The notes under the pieces: model-generated | What the model was told of the DNA's origin: nothing | The model's database searches: none | Seen by the model: only the letters and a program-made list of their open reading frames with translations | Shown: piece after piece, positions 13,801-22,894 of the stretch | Position numbering within the stretch: position 1 is the stretch's first letter | Layout: each line of letters starts with the position of its first letter | Position numbers and translations under genes: made by a program | Assembly: GCA_030142905.1 (NCBI GenBank) | Contig: JASJOG010000418.1 | Span: forward strand, 102,001-166,000 | From: Heliopora coerulea | Lineage: Eukaryota; Cnidaria; Anthozoa; Scleralcyonacea; Helioporidae | Direction: 5' to 3' | Length of the DNA stretch: 64,000 nucleotides

Positions 13801-15607
13801 TCTATACGAACCAGTACACAAATTTAACCTTCGCTCACCATCTGAGTCTTTGTAGCTCAATGGTTAGAGCGTCTCACCGGCGATCAGAAGGTTACGGGTT
13901 CGATTAACGTCAGGGACTCAGAAAGTTTTTCTGAGAGAACAGCTTGAGAGCGTGCGTATTAAGAATCTAATTACCAAGCTACCACAAACACATCATTGAT
14001 TAACATAAAAATAGACGACATATTGAGACTAGCAGACTGGCAGTACATATGTCTACCATCTATACGAACCAGTGCACAAATTTAATCTTCGCTCACCATC
14101 TGAGTCTTTGTAGCTCAATGGTTAGAGCGTCTCACCGGCGATTAGAAGGTTACTCGGAAAGTTTTTCTGAGAGAACAGCTTGAGAGCGTGCGTATGGCTA
14201 AAAATAGACCATTTTACTCGCCACAGGGAGATAGCTGGGCAGAAGAGTTAGGCTCGCCTCAGTTAAGCTTATCTGAATAAACGGTCTGGTTAGCTTGAAA
14301 ACGTCGCCCTACGTTGTGATCTTGTATTCAGTTGCGGCATTTTTACTTTGATGAAACCGTTCAGTTCTGGCATTTCTTTCTTACAGCTTGCAACGTCCCC
14401 ATCACTGTTGGCGTGAGAGTCTGGGTTCGAGTAGACAACATGTGCTTTACAAGAGGCGTGGTTACCAAAGACGGTCCTGAACTCCACATTGTGACTACCA
14501 AAGAAAAACCTGTGAAATGTAATAGAAATGAGCCTGAGTTTTTGGCTGTGGATAAAATACCAAATCCTCGAGATCTTAGTGCTGGTACAAGAGTTGTGGC
14601 TCAGTGGTATGACCGTGGTGATCCTTATTATCTTGCCACCGTACGGAGAAGGCAAGGTGGAAAATATCTGATAACTTACGATGATGATGATGAAGCATAC
14701 TGTGAATTAAAGAACGTAAGGGTGTTGCTGTGGACGCCATCAACGACAGGTAACGGAAGGTTAGGTAGGGAGGGGAAGGAATCGAATGGATTGGAATTGG
14801 AAAATTGGATTGGAAGCAGGAGTCAGTAGGTGAGTAGGCGGTGGAGAGAGGGAGTCAGAAGGTGAGTAGGTGGTTGGATGGGTGGCCGAGGACATAGTTT
14901 AGTGGGTGAGTGGGTGAGTGGGTGAATGTGAGGGGGTGCGTGAGTCAGTGGGTTGGTGGATGGGTGGGTGTTTGAGTTAATGAATGGGTTAGAGGGTGAT
15001 TGGTGATTGGGTAGGTGGGTGAGTAGGTGAGTAGGTGGGGGACAAGGAACGTACTGGTACGTGATTGATGAGTGAGTGAAAGAGCAAGAAAGGGTGAAAG
15101 ACAGGGAAGGTACAGGGAGGGAAGACGTATGTTGGTGGGTGTGTCAGTGAGCGGGAGGAGGGAGCGAGTGATTAAGTTACCTAACTCCAAAATGACAAAG
15201 AATACATTTGAGTTGCAATGTACTGCCACTTTCATTTTACAGAAGATATAATCGAACACCCTGCTTGGTCGTCATTAGAAGACATTCCAAGATTGAGTTC
15301 AGGAATGTTAGTTGACCACGAGAAGCTTGAGAAACCTGTCAAAAAAGCCAAGCAAATGAAGACAAATTACAGGAAAATAAGCCTGAGCGACCAACATTTA
15401 GATGCGAGGGAACACGAAGACTTTCCCCAGACATCTTTTAAAGACGTGAGCTATTGGGAGACAAATGCGAAACCGATATACTGGAACCATTTGTGTGAAA
15501 ACAACAATAGGATCTTCTCTCGAAGTAAGAGCTTAAGAGGTGAACATGAGCGACGGACGTGTGTGAGAAAAAATGGAGTAGCCTTGCCCCTAAACCTAAA
15601 TAGATAA
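10852..15607 (+). CDS. AbfB beta-trefoil plus tandem Tudor-like domain protein
   Basis: Four coding exons, 10852-11092, 11956-12141, 14387-14749 and 15243-15607, join in phase to give 384 residues. The ATG lies directly after a strong acceptor (TTTCTTTACAG), so a 5' exon is expected upstream. Residues about 35-142 match the AbfB beta-trefoil pattern: YRLVPGLTGEKGCISFEW, then PRYFLCRREN, then NEATFVI, then FECLTNPGWFIRR and NASFKL. This fold binds carbohydrate in microbial arabinofuranosidases and is used as a non-catalytic module in animals. Residues about 149-258 look like two Tudor-like barrels (GVRVWVRVDN; GTRVVAQWYDRGDPYYLATV, then a run of four Asp). The last 120 residues are charged and unrecognised. 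There is no signal peptide or membrane segment, so a nuclear or cytosolic adaptor role is inferred. The exact function is unknown. Confidence 0.75.
12549..12894. mobile_element. hAT-like MITE in an intron
   Basis: The ends CACGGCCGTCGAGAG and CTCTCGGCGGCCCTG are imperfect terminal inverted repeats. The element is flanked by an 8-bp near-duplication, ATAGTATT on the left and GTAGTATT on the right, as expected of hAT insertions. The 346-bp body is rich in GGGGCCC tracts and encodes no transposase. The one mismatch in the target duplication points to some age. Confidence 0.7.
13410..13483 (-). tRNA. tRNA-like head of the 258-bp repeat, inverted copy
   Basis: On the minus strand the sequence starts AGTCTTTGTAGCTCAATGG and keeps an A box (TAGCTCAATGGTTAGAGC) and a B box (GGGTTCGATTCC). 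The anticodon loop would read GGC (Ala), but base 33 is C and the anticodon stem has a mismatch. It is a tRNA-derived repeat rather than a likely working tRNA. Confidence 0.45.
13845..13918 (+). tRNA. tRNA-like head of the 258-bp repeat, direct copy
   Basis: The 74-base cloverleaf pairs AGTCTTT with AGGGACT using G-U wobbles and has a perfect D stem. Its B box is damaged (GGTTCGATTAACG), which breaks the T stem. The partial copy at 13617 keeps the intact B box but lacks its 5' half, and the copy at 14103 lacks its 3' half. Confidence 0.45.
14820..15180. repeat. G/T-rich degenerate minisatellite (GTGGGTGA-like)
   Basis: The last intron of the AbfB-Tudor gene is built from variants of GTGAGTGGGTGA and GGTGAGTAGGTG. 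The many GGTGAG and GGTAGG steps resemble splice donors, so the real donor at 14750 sits just upstream of a field of decoys. Confidence 0.8.
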
Positions 15608-16669
15608 GAATGTAGTTGTAAAGGTAGGAGGAAGGGAGGCTCAAATGTTATTATTAGGGGCAAGTGGCAGGAAAAATTTTGTTTATATTGTTGGGGCAAA
15701 TCATCAAGAGAGAGATTAGTAAAAACGTAGGACCATTGTTAACCCTGGAATATAAAATACGCTTATAAGAAAGTGCAAGCCGGACAGATGAGCTGTTAGG
15801 TTACCATCTCAGAATCTGTAGAAGCCTACTTGGTTTGGTTAGTTGTCAGGTTGGTGTAAGTGGCAGAAATGTGTCTTCATCCTTGATACACGCAGCCAGT
15901 GATCTTGAAAGTGTTCAATAAACAAACACTTGAAGTGCGTGCGAGCGCAGAGATTTGAATTAAAATCACGCACACAAGACAAGATGTGTGAATGTGACCA
16001 ACTCTGCGTTTTACCAGAACGTTGTTTGCAAACGCATGTTGGTGAACATTTTTAGTAATTACGAAAACGTTCAGTGACGAACACCTTTCGTGAAATGATT
16101 TATCTGTGTTGAGTAGCATGGCTGGATTGAAAGAATGGTCCATCCAGAGAGGTTCTGGTAGGTTTTGTCTTTGAAAACACATGTACGTTGCTCACTGCCA
16201 CATGCTGGTAACTATTTTGAATCTTGTATTTCATTGGCAATTCACGCGCGAGATTTTAAGCTTAGACACTGGTATGATCCGTAAAGCTCCACGTAAAATT
16301 GCAGAGCTTGAACTCTTTCGGTTTGATTTTAACGATCTCACCGCGAAATGTAATTGAAAGACTGGAAAACTGAATTTTATTGGGAAATCCTTCAGTGAGC
16401 TAGACTTAAGCAGGAGCGGATGGAGACAGGTTTATCTGGTTTGCACAAACCTGTGGTTTTTTCAAAAGACAACAGTTAAATCATGAAAAAAAGTCTTCAT
16501 ATAAAACTTTCTTTACATTTAATCATCACAACATTTTTCTGCATGAAGGTGCACGGCTGCGTTGAAGGATATTCGAACGCAAACAACACACAATCTCGCA
16601 AACCTTGTAATAGAGGCCTGCGAGAGAGAACAAACCGGTCAGTGTTTACCGTGTGCGCTTACAAACCGG
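15608..16669. other. 3' UTR and intergenic DNA
   Basis: This follows the AbfB-Tudor stop codon. A possible polyadenylation signal AATAAA lies near 15917. No other gene, RNA or clear repeat was recognised. The open frame at 16483 has a hydrophobic start but runs into the transposon at 16671, so I do not treat it as a gene. Confidence 0.4.
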
Positions 16670-17574
16670 TAAAGGCTGGTTTCCATATAACCGTAACAGC
16701 CGTAAAGAGGTCGGCGAAAGTGCTGCGACAGTGCTGCGGCATCGCCTGCGCCATTGCGTAGCACACTGTCGGCGGCGCCTTAAAAAGTGTTTCCATTTGA
16801 ATGTGGCATTGGCGGGCAGTCGACCAAATCACACGTCTGCTTCGAGAATTGGCGCGCAGACTTAAATTTGAAAATGGCTACCTTGAACCGAAGGTTGTTG
16901 TTCAAGTGTCAACTTGCTCTCCTTATCAATTACTTGAATCGACGAAGGACGAGAAAAAAGATGAAAAGAAAACACCGATTCTGGGTTCGAGAAATTTTCC
17001 TGCAACGCTGTGTACGTGGTCAGTTTCATACTCTCTTTCAGGAATTAAAACTTCATGACAGAGAATATTTCTACAGGTTAGTGGACCGTTGCTGGTTTAT
17101 TACTGTTCTCATCCTCAGAGTTTTTAAGCAAAATTGAAATTGCAGATACAAGTGAACGAAATATTAATTCGTAAACCACCGGGGTAAAACACCCCGTTGA
17201 GGGGGATAAAATGATAGTCTACTATATTTACTAAAATTTGCTGCTCTTGTCATAAATAACGCGATAGTTTTGAATACAATTCATGGGAGTTTCGTTATTA
17301 ATATTCGGTCCATCCCTACTCGCCATCTTGAATCCCAAACTTGCCATAATTTTGACCTGTGATTCTGATTGGATGACGGCCGTCACGTGACTCACAAGGA
17401 ACAAAGTAACAGCGCCATATCCCCGGCACCGGCGTGAGGACGTTGCCATTAAAATTTTGATCTGCCGGCGGTGCCGTAACCGTCGGCATAGTTGAAATGA
17501 ATTCAACTTTCACGGCACCGCAGACAGTGTGCCGGCGACTGCCTGTTACAGTTCTATGGAAACCAGCCTTTAAA
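16670..17574. mobile_element. PIF/Harbinger element, internally deleted
   Basis: The 5' end AAAGGCTGGTTTCCATATAAC (shown here to its first 20 bases only as AAAGGCTGGTTTCCATATAA) and the reverse complement of the 3' end at 17546-17574 match at about 27 of 29 positions, so the terminal inverted repeats are nearly intact. TAA (or TA) flanks both sides, consistent with the TWA target of PIF/Harbinger, although the exact end base is ambiguous. The body of about 0.9 kb keeps one transposase exon and lacks the DDE catalytic exons. It is therefore non-autonomous. Confidence 0.75.
16874..17076 (+). pseudogene. HARBI1/PIF transposase N-terminal exon, orphaned
   Basis: The ATG at 16874 opens about 67 codons ending at an intact donor (CTACAG then GTTAGT). 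The peptide contains RKHRFWVREIFLQRCVRGQF followed by HTLFQELKLHDREYFYR. This matches the conserved N-terminal signature of PIF/Harbinger transposases (a WVR block, then an acidic/basic helix before the catalytic core). No DDE residues remain in the element. The frame is intact, so the loss of the rest may be recent or the fragment may persist because such elements retain their 5' ends. Confidence 0.7.
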
Positions 17575-17739
17575 GATGCAATGGCATTGGCTGAAAATTC
17601 CTGCAAACCGGTCGTAAACCACTTGACAGAGCACTCCTTTGGAAGTTTGACGAAGAATTCATTCCCGTTGCTAAGCGTTGCAGAACAGCGACCTTAGTTT
17701 CCGTTTCAGATCAGTACTCTTCTGTTTTCCGTAAGAATT

Positions 17740-18486
17740 ATGTTATTTTTTATTTTCTTTTACTTGTTGCCTAAGCGAGCTGGAACAGTTGCCAATATAT
17801 ACCGCTTGGTCCCCAATGTTTTTATGTCAGATATCAGATCAAACATTTTAGCAGAAGATGTTTATATTATTCCAATACGACATCTAGTTACTGTCCGTCC
17901 GCTTTAAATGTTGACATTTCTGGTGACGTCGAGAAGAATCCTGGCCCTCGTGAATCTGGAGATGAAGAACTGCCAACATCTTCAAATGGGAGCGGTCGTG
18001 AAAGGTCTAACATGACGTCAGTAGCTACTCATGGAACAAGCAGACGAGGTTTCCGGCTACCGAATGTAGTTCGTTTGATGTTGGTTTATACGTCTTTTCA
18101 AATGCTCGACGTCTGACTAATGACCAAATGTATGACTTAATTCTTAAATGCTAGAACCCGGATCATTATAGCTTTCCGAAAACTGCAGAAGGTAAGAAAA
18201 TGAGTCAGGTCTTTGAGGCATGAATGGCTTAGAATATATCCATGAGTGCGTTACAGCTAGATGTACAATGGCGGCTTTCTGTTTGTCTTGCATGCTTTTT
18301 GGAAATAACTCTGGAAAGCTCTACAAGCACTTCAAAAGTCCTTTAATTCTTTGGACAAGTGCAGTCAGTACGTTTGCTGCTTGTCAGAATAACGGTCACT
18401 CTGATGTCTCACAACAACCCGTTCATGATGTAGGATGCATAAAATCGGCAGATTCTCGAAAACTGCTCTACTTCAAATTACTTTAA
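17740..18486 (+). pseudogene. Decayed hAT-like TTF zinc-finger transposase with a 2A-like leader
   Basis: Successive frames carry recognisable pieces in the order of a TTF-type zinc-finger (hAT-like) N-terminus. At 18074 there is FDVGLYV, then ARRLTNDQMYDLI and, after a stop, DHYSFPKTAEGKK. At 18219 there is HEWLRIYP, a stop, then VRYS. From 18262 there is CTMAAFCLSCMLFG, then GKLYKHFKSPLILWTSAVS. At least three frame changes and several stops separate them, so it is dead. Upstream, a 55-codon frame starting at 17740 has a hydrophobic beginning (MLFFIFFYLL) and precedes the 2A-like motif in a neighbouring frame. Family assignment rests on motif memory only. Confidence 0.6.
17913..17948 (+). 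other. 2A-like stop-carry-on motif
   Basis: The codons at 17913-17948 read DISGDVEKNPGP, which satisfies the D(V/I)ExNPGP consensus at which ribosomes skip one peptide bond and carry on. In animals such motifs are known near the N-termini of some non-LTR retrotransposon proteins and in a few cellular proteins, where a short leader is released. Here the motif lies in an open frame running from a stop near 17775 to the stop at about 18117, and the following residues (RESGDEELPTSSNG) are a polar linker leading towards the TTF-like pieces. Confidence 0.75.
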
Positions 18487-18780
18487 AAGAAAAATGGTTT
18501 ACACAACACATCCATTACATAGTTAAAGCTTTGATAGAAAATGTCAGACAGTGGCAGAATTGCAATTTGTACTTGATGACTCAAAACTGGCCACTAATCA
18601 AAGTACATAACAATGGCAAGACTTTCTACAAAGCGGAACACACTAAATTTTAGATATTACATCACAAATATTGTGTCAAGTGAGAATGACATGTTGGTCT
18701 ATACATAAAAGTTTTTAAGTATTTCACCGTGGAATGTCATCGTTGTACGCCAGCGCTGCGTACCAATGGCAATGATTCAT

Positions 18781-19272
18781 TCAAGGGTAATTCTTGGCAT
18801 ATCCTTTCTCTACCAACATTGCATTGAAAGATTTGTTAGAATTTTCAGCACGATATAGCGTCACCAAAGCACGGTTATAATAACCACGACCACTGAATGT
18901 AGCGTATACCAACCTTTTGTTGTTGTTCAGAAGATTTTGAAGTTGAGCCTCTGTATAACGTGGAGGGGCTGGGTTAAAAGAATCCTCTCCTCCTCCTGTG
19001 CATAAGTGTGCTAGATAGTCACGAGCAACCAAAGAATATTGTTGACCAAGTTCTGGAGTATTGATTTCAGCTAGACGGCATTTGTATCTTTGAAGCTCGT
19101 TGTTGTAAAGTATGTGCAAATGGCAACTGTCTCCATCGTGTATCTTCACTACTTTAGCTCTGGTGGAGTACGCCATTGGTAATTGGATGTTAGAGACAGG
19201 AATGCCATCACTTAGCTGCGATTCTTTAAGTTTGGTTTCCTGATTGGCCATTAAAATAAATGAATTGGCCAT
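18781..19272 (-). CDS. Staphylococcal-nuclease-like (TNase) protein, intronless
   Basis: A single uninterrupted frame encodes 163 residues with one SNase-like OB fold. Expected catalytic and calcium-site residues are visible: Asp46 and Asp48 in KIHDGDS, Arg66 in CRLAEINTPEL, Glu74 of the same motif, and Arg134 in GYYNRALVTLY. The C-terminal helix MLVEKGYAKNY also fits the family. An insertion of about 25 residues (91-115) follows the first helix. There is no signal peptide and no second domain, unlike the multi-domain animal protein SND1. All other cellular genes in this window are intron-rich, so an intronless stand-alone nuclease among transposons suggests retroposition or transfer from a microbe or virus; this is inference. 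The N-terminal MANSFILMAN offers two close starts; the first was used. Confidence 0.75.
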   Translation of the reverse strand: MANSFILMANQETKLKESQLSDGIPVSNIQLPMAYSTRAKVVKIHDGDSCHLHILYNNELQRYKCRLAEINTPELGQQYSLVARDYLAHLCTGGGEDSFNPAPPRYTEAQLQNLLNNNKRLVYATFSGRGYYNRALVTLYRAENSNKSFNAMLVEKGYAKNYP

Positions 19273-20230
19273 TGAAATAAAAAATAAGACAGGCTTCGTA
19301 TCTTGAATATCCGCCTCCTTACAAAGAACACTCGCAGTCTCTCACGTGTGTGGTATTCCGTTTCCTGGAAAAACGTCTTTATCCCGTGGCGAATATTACC
19401 GAAGTACATACGAAATGTGGCGATGACTTTCCGAAATATAACACCGTTGCTTTAAGTCAACCGTGTCCTGGTTTCGGGAGAGTAGTTTCGTGTAATTACA
19501 TAAATTCAGTTAATTATTCATTGATATAGTAATGTTTGATATTTATTTTTATTATTTTTACAATTTTAAATCGTTTAGTATTGGTAATGTATCTATATTA
19601 ATATATATAAACTGAATAACGCATTTTCATCGTATGACTCGCTGGGACATAACTTTGTATCGTCTTCGTCCCCGATGAAACTTGTGAACATTTTCTTTTT
19701 TTCAATTTTATTACTCCGTAAACAGTTGCCGTGGTCAGATTCATCTGCGTTTGCCGTCTGCCTTAAGGCTTTATCCGCTGAAATGTAGCTCAGATCTAGA
19801 GAGGAAGGCAGATCTTCAATACGCACTTTTGGTTTTATACAATGTAGGAACCGTATTGTACTCCATACAATACAGGAACCGGGAAACTATTTGTGCCTTC
19901 TCAGTCAAATCGAAAAAGAAATGGGAAGAAACTTAGAAAAAAAAATAGTGATGACAAGAAGAAGAACAAGACGAAGTAGATGGGGATAAGCGAAGATGAG
20001 AAAGATGAAGAACTGGAGGGAGAAGAGAAAGAAATCAGAAAGGAGAAGAACAAAAAGGAAAGAAGGAAGGAAAGTCAGTAGAATAGGAAAAAGAAGGCAA
20101 TGATAAAGAACGAGGATAGGAACGAAAAAAGAACTCCGTGAAGATAAAGATGAAGAAAGGTGAAGGAATATAAAAAGGTAAAGCTTAGAGGAAAAAGAAA
20201 AGAAACTAGAAAAAGACTCAGAGGAAAGGC
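19273..20230. other. Intergenic; purine-rich tract at its right end
   Basis: No gene was recognised. From about 19916 to 20230 the plus strand is a degenerate GAAGAA/GGAAAG purine tract, which produces meaningless Ser/Phe/Leu frames on the other strand. Confidence 0.6.
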
Positions 20231-20770
20231 AAATTATGTCAATGATCATTAGTTTAATCATTTTATAGTAAGTGATTATTTTCGTAAGCTTAATCAATAC
20301 TATTATTGTAGCAATTATTACAATGATCATCGTCCCAGTTATTACTATCATCTCGTATTTTAATTATCTGGATCATTTATGTCATAATTATGATCATAAT
20401 CAGCTTTATCATTATCATAATCTATATCATCATCATTATTACTAGGCATCATTATTATAATTATCACTATTATTGTTGTTATCATAATCGTTAACATTAT
20501 TGGCATTATTCTTCTCATCATCATTATCGTATTTATTATCTGTCATCTTTATTAGACTAAGTAGCGTCATTGTCGATATCATTGTAATTGCCATTATTAT
20601 TATTATTATTATTATTGTTGTTGTTATTATTATTATCATCATTATCATTGTCATCTTCATCATCACAATCATCATGGCTGTAATTATCGTTTTCATAACT
20701 TATTTTATTCATGATTTTAAATATCGGTTTCATCAACCTCTTCATCATGCGAACCATGATATTCTTCTCT
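20231..20770. repeat. (ATT/ATC)n compound microsatellite
   Basis: Irregular runs of ATT, ATC and GTT triplets cover about 540 bases. Long open frames here (Ile/Met on one strand, Asn/Asp on the other) are repeat artefacts. Confidence 0.9.
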
Positions 20771-21023
20771 AAAGTTGAAACGACCATTACCCTTACAGAG
20801 TGAGCGGATACAGTTTAAATTTTGTTTTGATCAATTTTTTTTCCCGGCAAATGAAAATTTGGCCTGTCTTTCATGCTGAAGTTGTCCTCTTAGAACTAAT
20901 TTTCTGTTATTGCTGATTATTATTGATTAGAGGAAATCTTTAAACTCTGTTAAAAACTCTAAATCAATCGGACAAACCACTTCGTGATCATTGTCATCGC
21001 TAAGAACAACTCGTTATCTTTTA

Positions 21024-21263
21024 GACCCCGTTCACACGATACCGGTACGAAACTGCACCGATATCAAAATATCACGGTACGAACCTGTTCACACGATACC
21101 GGTAGAGGTACAGTTTCATTACGGTTTCGCATTACGGTTTCAAATCGTTACGGTTAGCATTACGGTTTCATGCTTTTTCATACCGGTACCGTGTGAACGC
21201 AAGGCCTAACCGTAATAATTTCGTTACGGTTTCATTTCGTACCGGTATCGTGTGAACGGGGTC
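21024..21263. mobile_element. 240-bp MITE with TTA target duplication
   Basis: The first 29 bases, starting GACCCCGTTCACACGATACC, are an exact reverse complement of the last 29. TTA flanks both ends (21021-21023 and 21264-21266). Internally GTTACGGTTTC and CACACGATACCGGTA recur. TTA duplications and this length fit a PIF/Harbinger-type MITE. There is no coding capacity. Confidence 0.85.
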
Positions 21264-21492
21264 TTAGTGATCCATAAATTCATTTCTTTGACGCGGTACC
21301 GAATTACTCATCCTACCCTAATTATTAGTACACACAGTAGCTGAACAAGAGAACAAAATTTGAGATTTTTCAGAGAGTCAGGGATACAGAGTCATACTGA
21401 ATATGTTAAGGCTGGCAACAATAAGCCGCTTCAAAAAACTGAATGCAGTACATCAACAAGGCTGGTCCAGCGTAGGCAGCGGCGCAACAACA

Positions 21493-21677
21493 CAACACCA
21501 AGGGAGGGATTCTCGCTTGCCACAATCTGAAACAGATAAAAATATTCTTTCCTCGACGTTTCGAGCAAAGGCCCTTTGTCTGGAGAGTTAGTAGGGGCCT
21601 TTGCTCAAAACGTCGAGGATATAATAGTTTTATCTGTTTTAGATTGTGGCAAGCGAGAATCCCTCCCTTGGTGTTGT
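21493..21677. repeat. Foldback repeat
   Basis: Arms at about 21493-21575 and 21592-21677 are near-perfect reverse complements, sharing GGGAGGGATTCTCGCTTGCC and CGAGCAAAGGCCCTTT in opposite orientation, with a loop of under 20 bases. The arms differ by a few substitutions and a small indel. Confidence 0.8.
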
Positions 21678-22894
21678 GAATGCAATACAACGACAATCTC
21701 CACAGGAGGGAGTTTCCCCGGAGTGCAATTCGTAAATATTAACTAACTTTGTCAAGCAGTCACGCATGTCAAAAGGCCAAACAAATATACGAACGAAGTT
21801 TGAGTGTTCCTCTAGTTTCACGTTGTAATTTCACAGCCGAAGCTTCCTGTCAAACTTCTCCGAACGGAATCAAGAGGAATACTTTAAAAACTCTGGCAGC
21901 TGCTGGAAATGGTCTTCCTTACCATTCGTTTGTAGCAGCGCGCAACATGTAAGTATATGTTTTCACTTAATCCAAAGTTTTGAAAGCCTTATTAGCTTAC
22001 AAACTACTTTGGGGTTTAAATGTCTTTATGACGGTCTCTGTTGGGTTCTTCGTTTGGATAGAGAATTCACTCAGAAGTCGAACAAGAAGTCGAAGTATAG
22101 GATATGTTAGCCCTTGTTTGATGGAGTGAAGATTTGGTGAAGTTGTTCGGAGTTTAAACTTATAGTCTAGTCTGCTTATTAATGCGAAAGTAATATTTGA
22201 AAAGCTGCCCGCAGATTGAAGCTGTGCTTAGCATCTTGGATATTTAAAACTCCCTAGAAAAGTCGATATTTGTGACTCGGGTCGTGGCGTATTTGGTTTA
22301 AACGAAACTTTGGTAAGTTTTAAAAAAGTTTTTTGAAAACTGACGCGAGAAATGGTTCTCAGCGCACATATGAAATAATAGAAACCCCTTTATTGTTCAC
22401 TACTGTGGTTATTGAAGAAAGAAGCTTTGTTGCAAGAAAGTCAAGGGAAAACTTTCTACTTAACAATGTAGTCCCACGTTGTGAAACCTTTGTGGTGGTT
22501 TAATTCGACTTTCATTTATGTTGTCCAAAACTTTCGACTATTTTAAATTCTGACTTAAAATATGCGGTTACGTGAAGTGGATTTTTGAAAAGTTTTCTAA
22601 TTATAATTCAAAAAGGTATTTTGAATAAATTCTCAGCATAAATGAACGGATCAATTTGCATCGCTAGTTTGCGCAAAAACTTTTCAAAATTGATTTCAAA
22701 ACTAATTCGTATTTATGGTGCTGAAATGAACATAGTTGGACCTCTACCATGAAATATTAAAGGCCAAAGACTGAGAGTTATGTTGTCGTTTCCAGACAGG
22801 ATCCCCAGCGTATTAAATTACCAAAGCAAAGAAGTTTAAAAACCAGTCTTTCCAGCTGAACTCTACAGCTTGGTAACAGCACAGTCGGTACGGA
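21678..22894. other. Region upstream of the MYT1-family gene
   Basis: This stretch should hold the promoter and 5' UTR of the gene that starts at 22895. No TATA box or other element stands out with confidence. Short open frames show nothing recognisable. Confidence 0.35.

Larger units (their letters stand above)
13335..14197. repeat. 258-bp tRNA-like repeat array, one inverted and two-plus direct copies
   Basis: A unit of 258 bases occurs once in reverse orientation (about 13335-13592) and then as direct copies whose common point CACCGGCGAT lies at 13617, 13875 and 14133, exactly 258 apart. Each unit contains a tRNA-like head with A and B boxes and a unique tail including GACATATTGAGACTAGCAGA. 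The last copy is cut short after GAAGGTTAC. About 85 bases of similar sequence flank both sides (13206-13300 and 14205-14290) in the same orientation. The whole array sits in an intron of the AbfB-Tudor gene. Confidence 0.8.

Noticed and set aside
17231..17606. Two overlapping minus-strand frames inside the PIF/Harbinger element
   Set aside because: They run through the 3' terminal region and inverted repeat and show no transposase motif.
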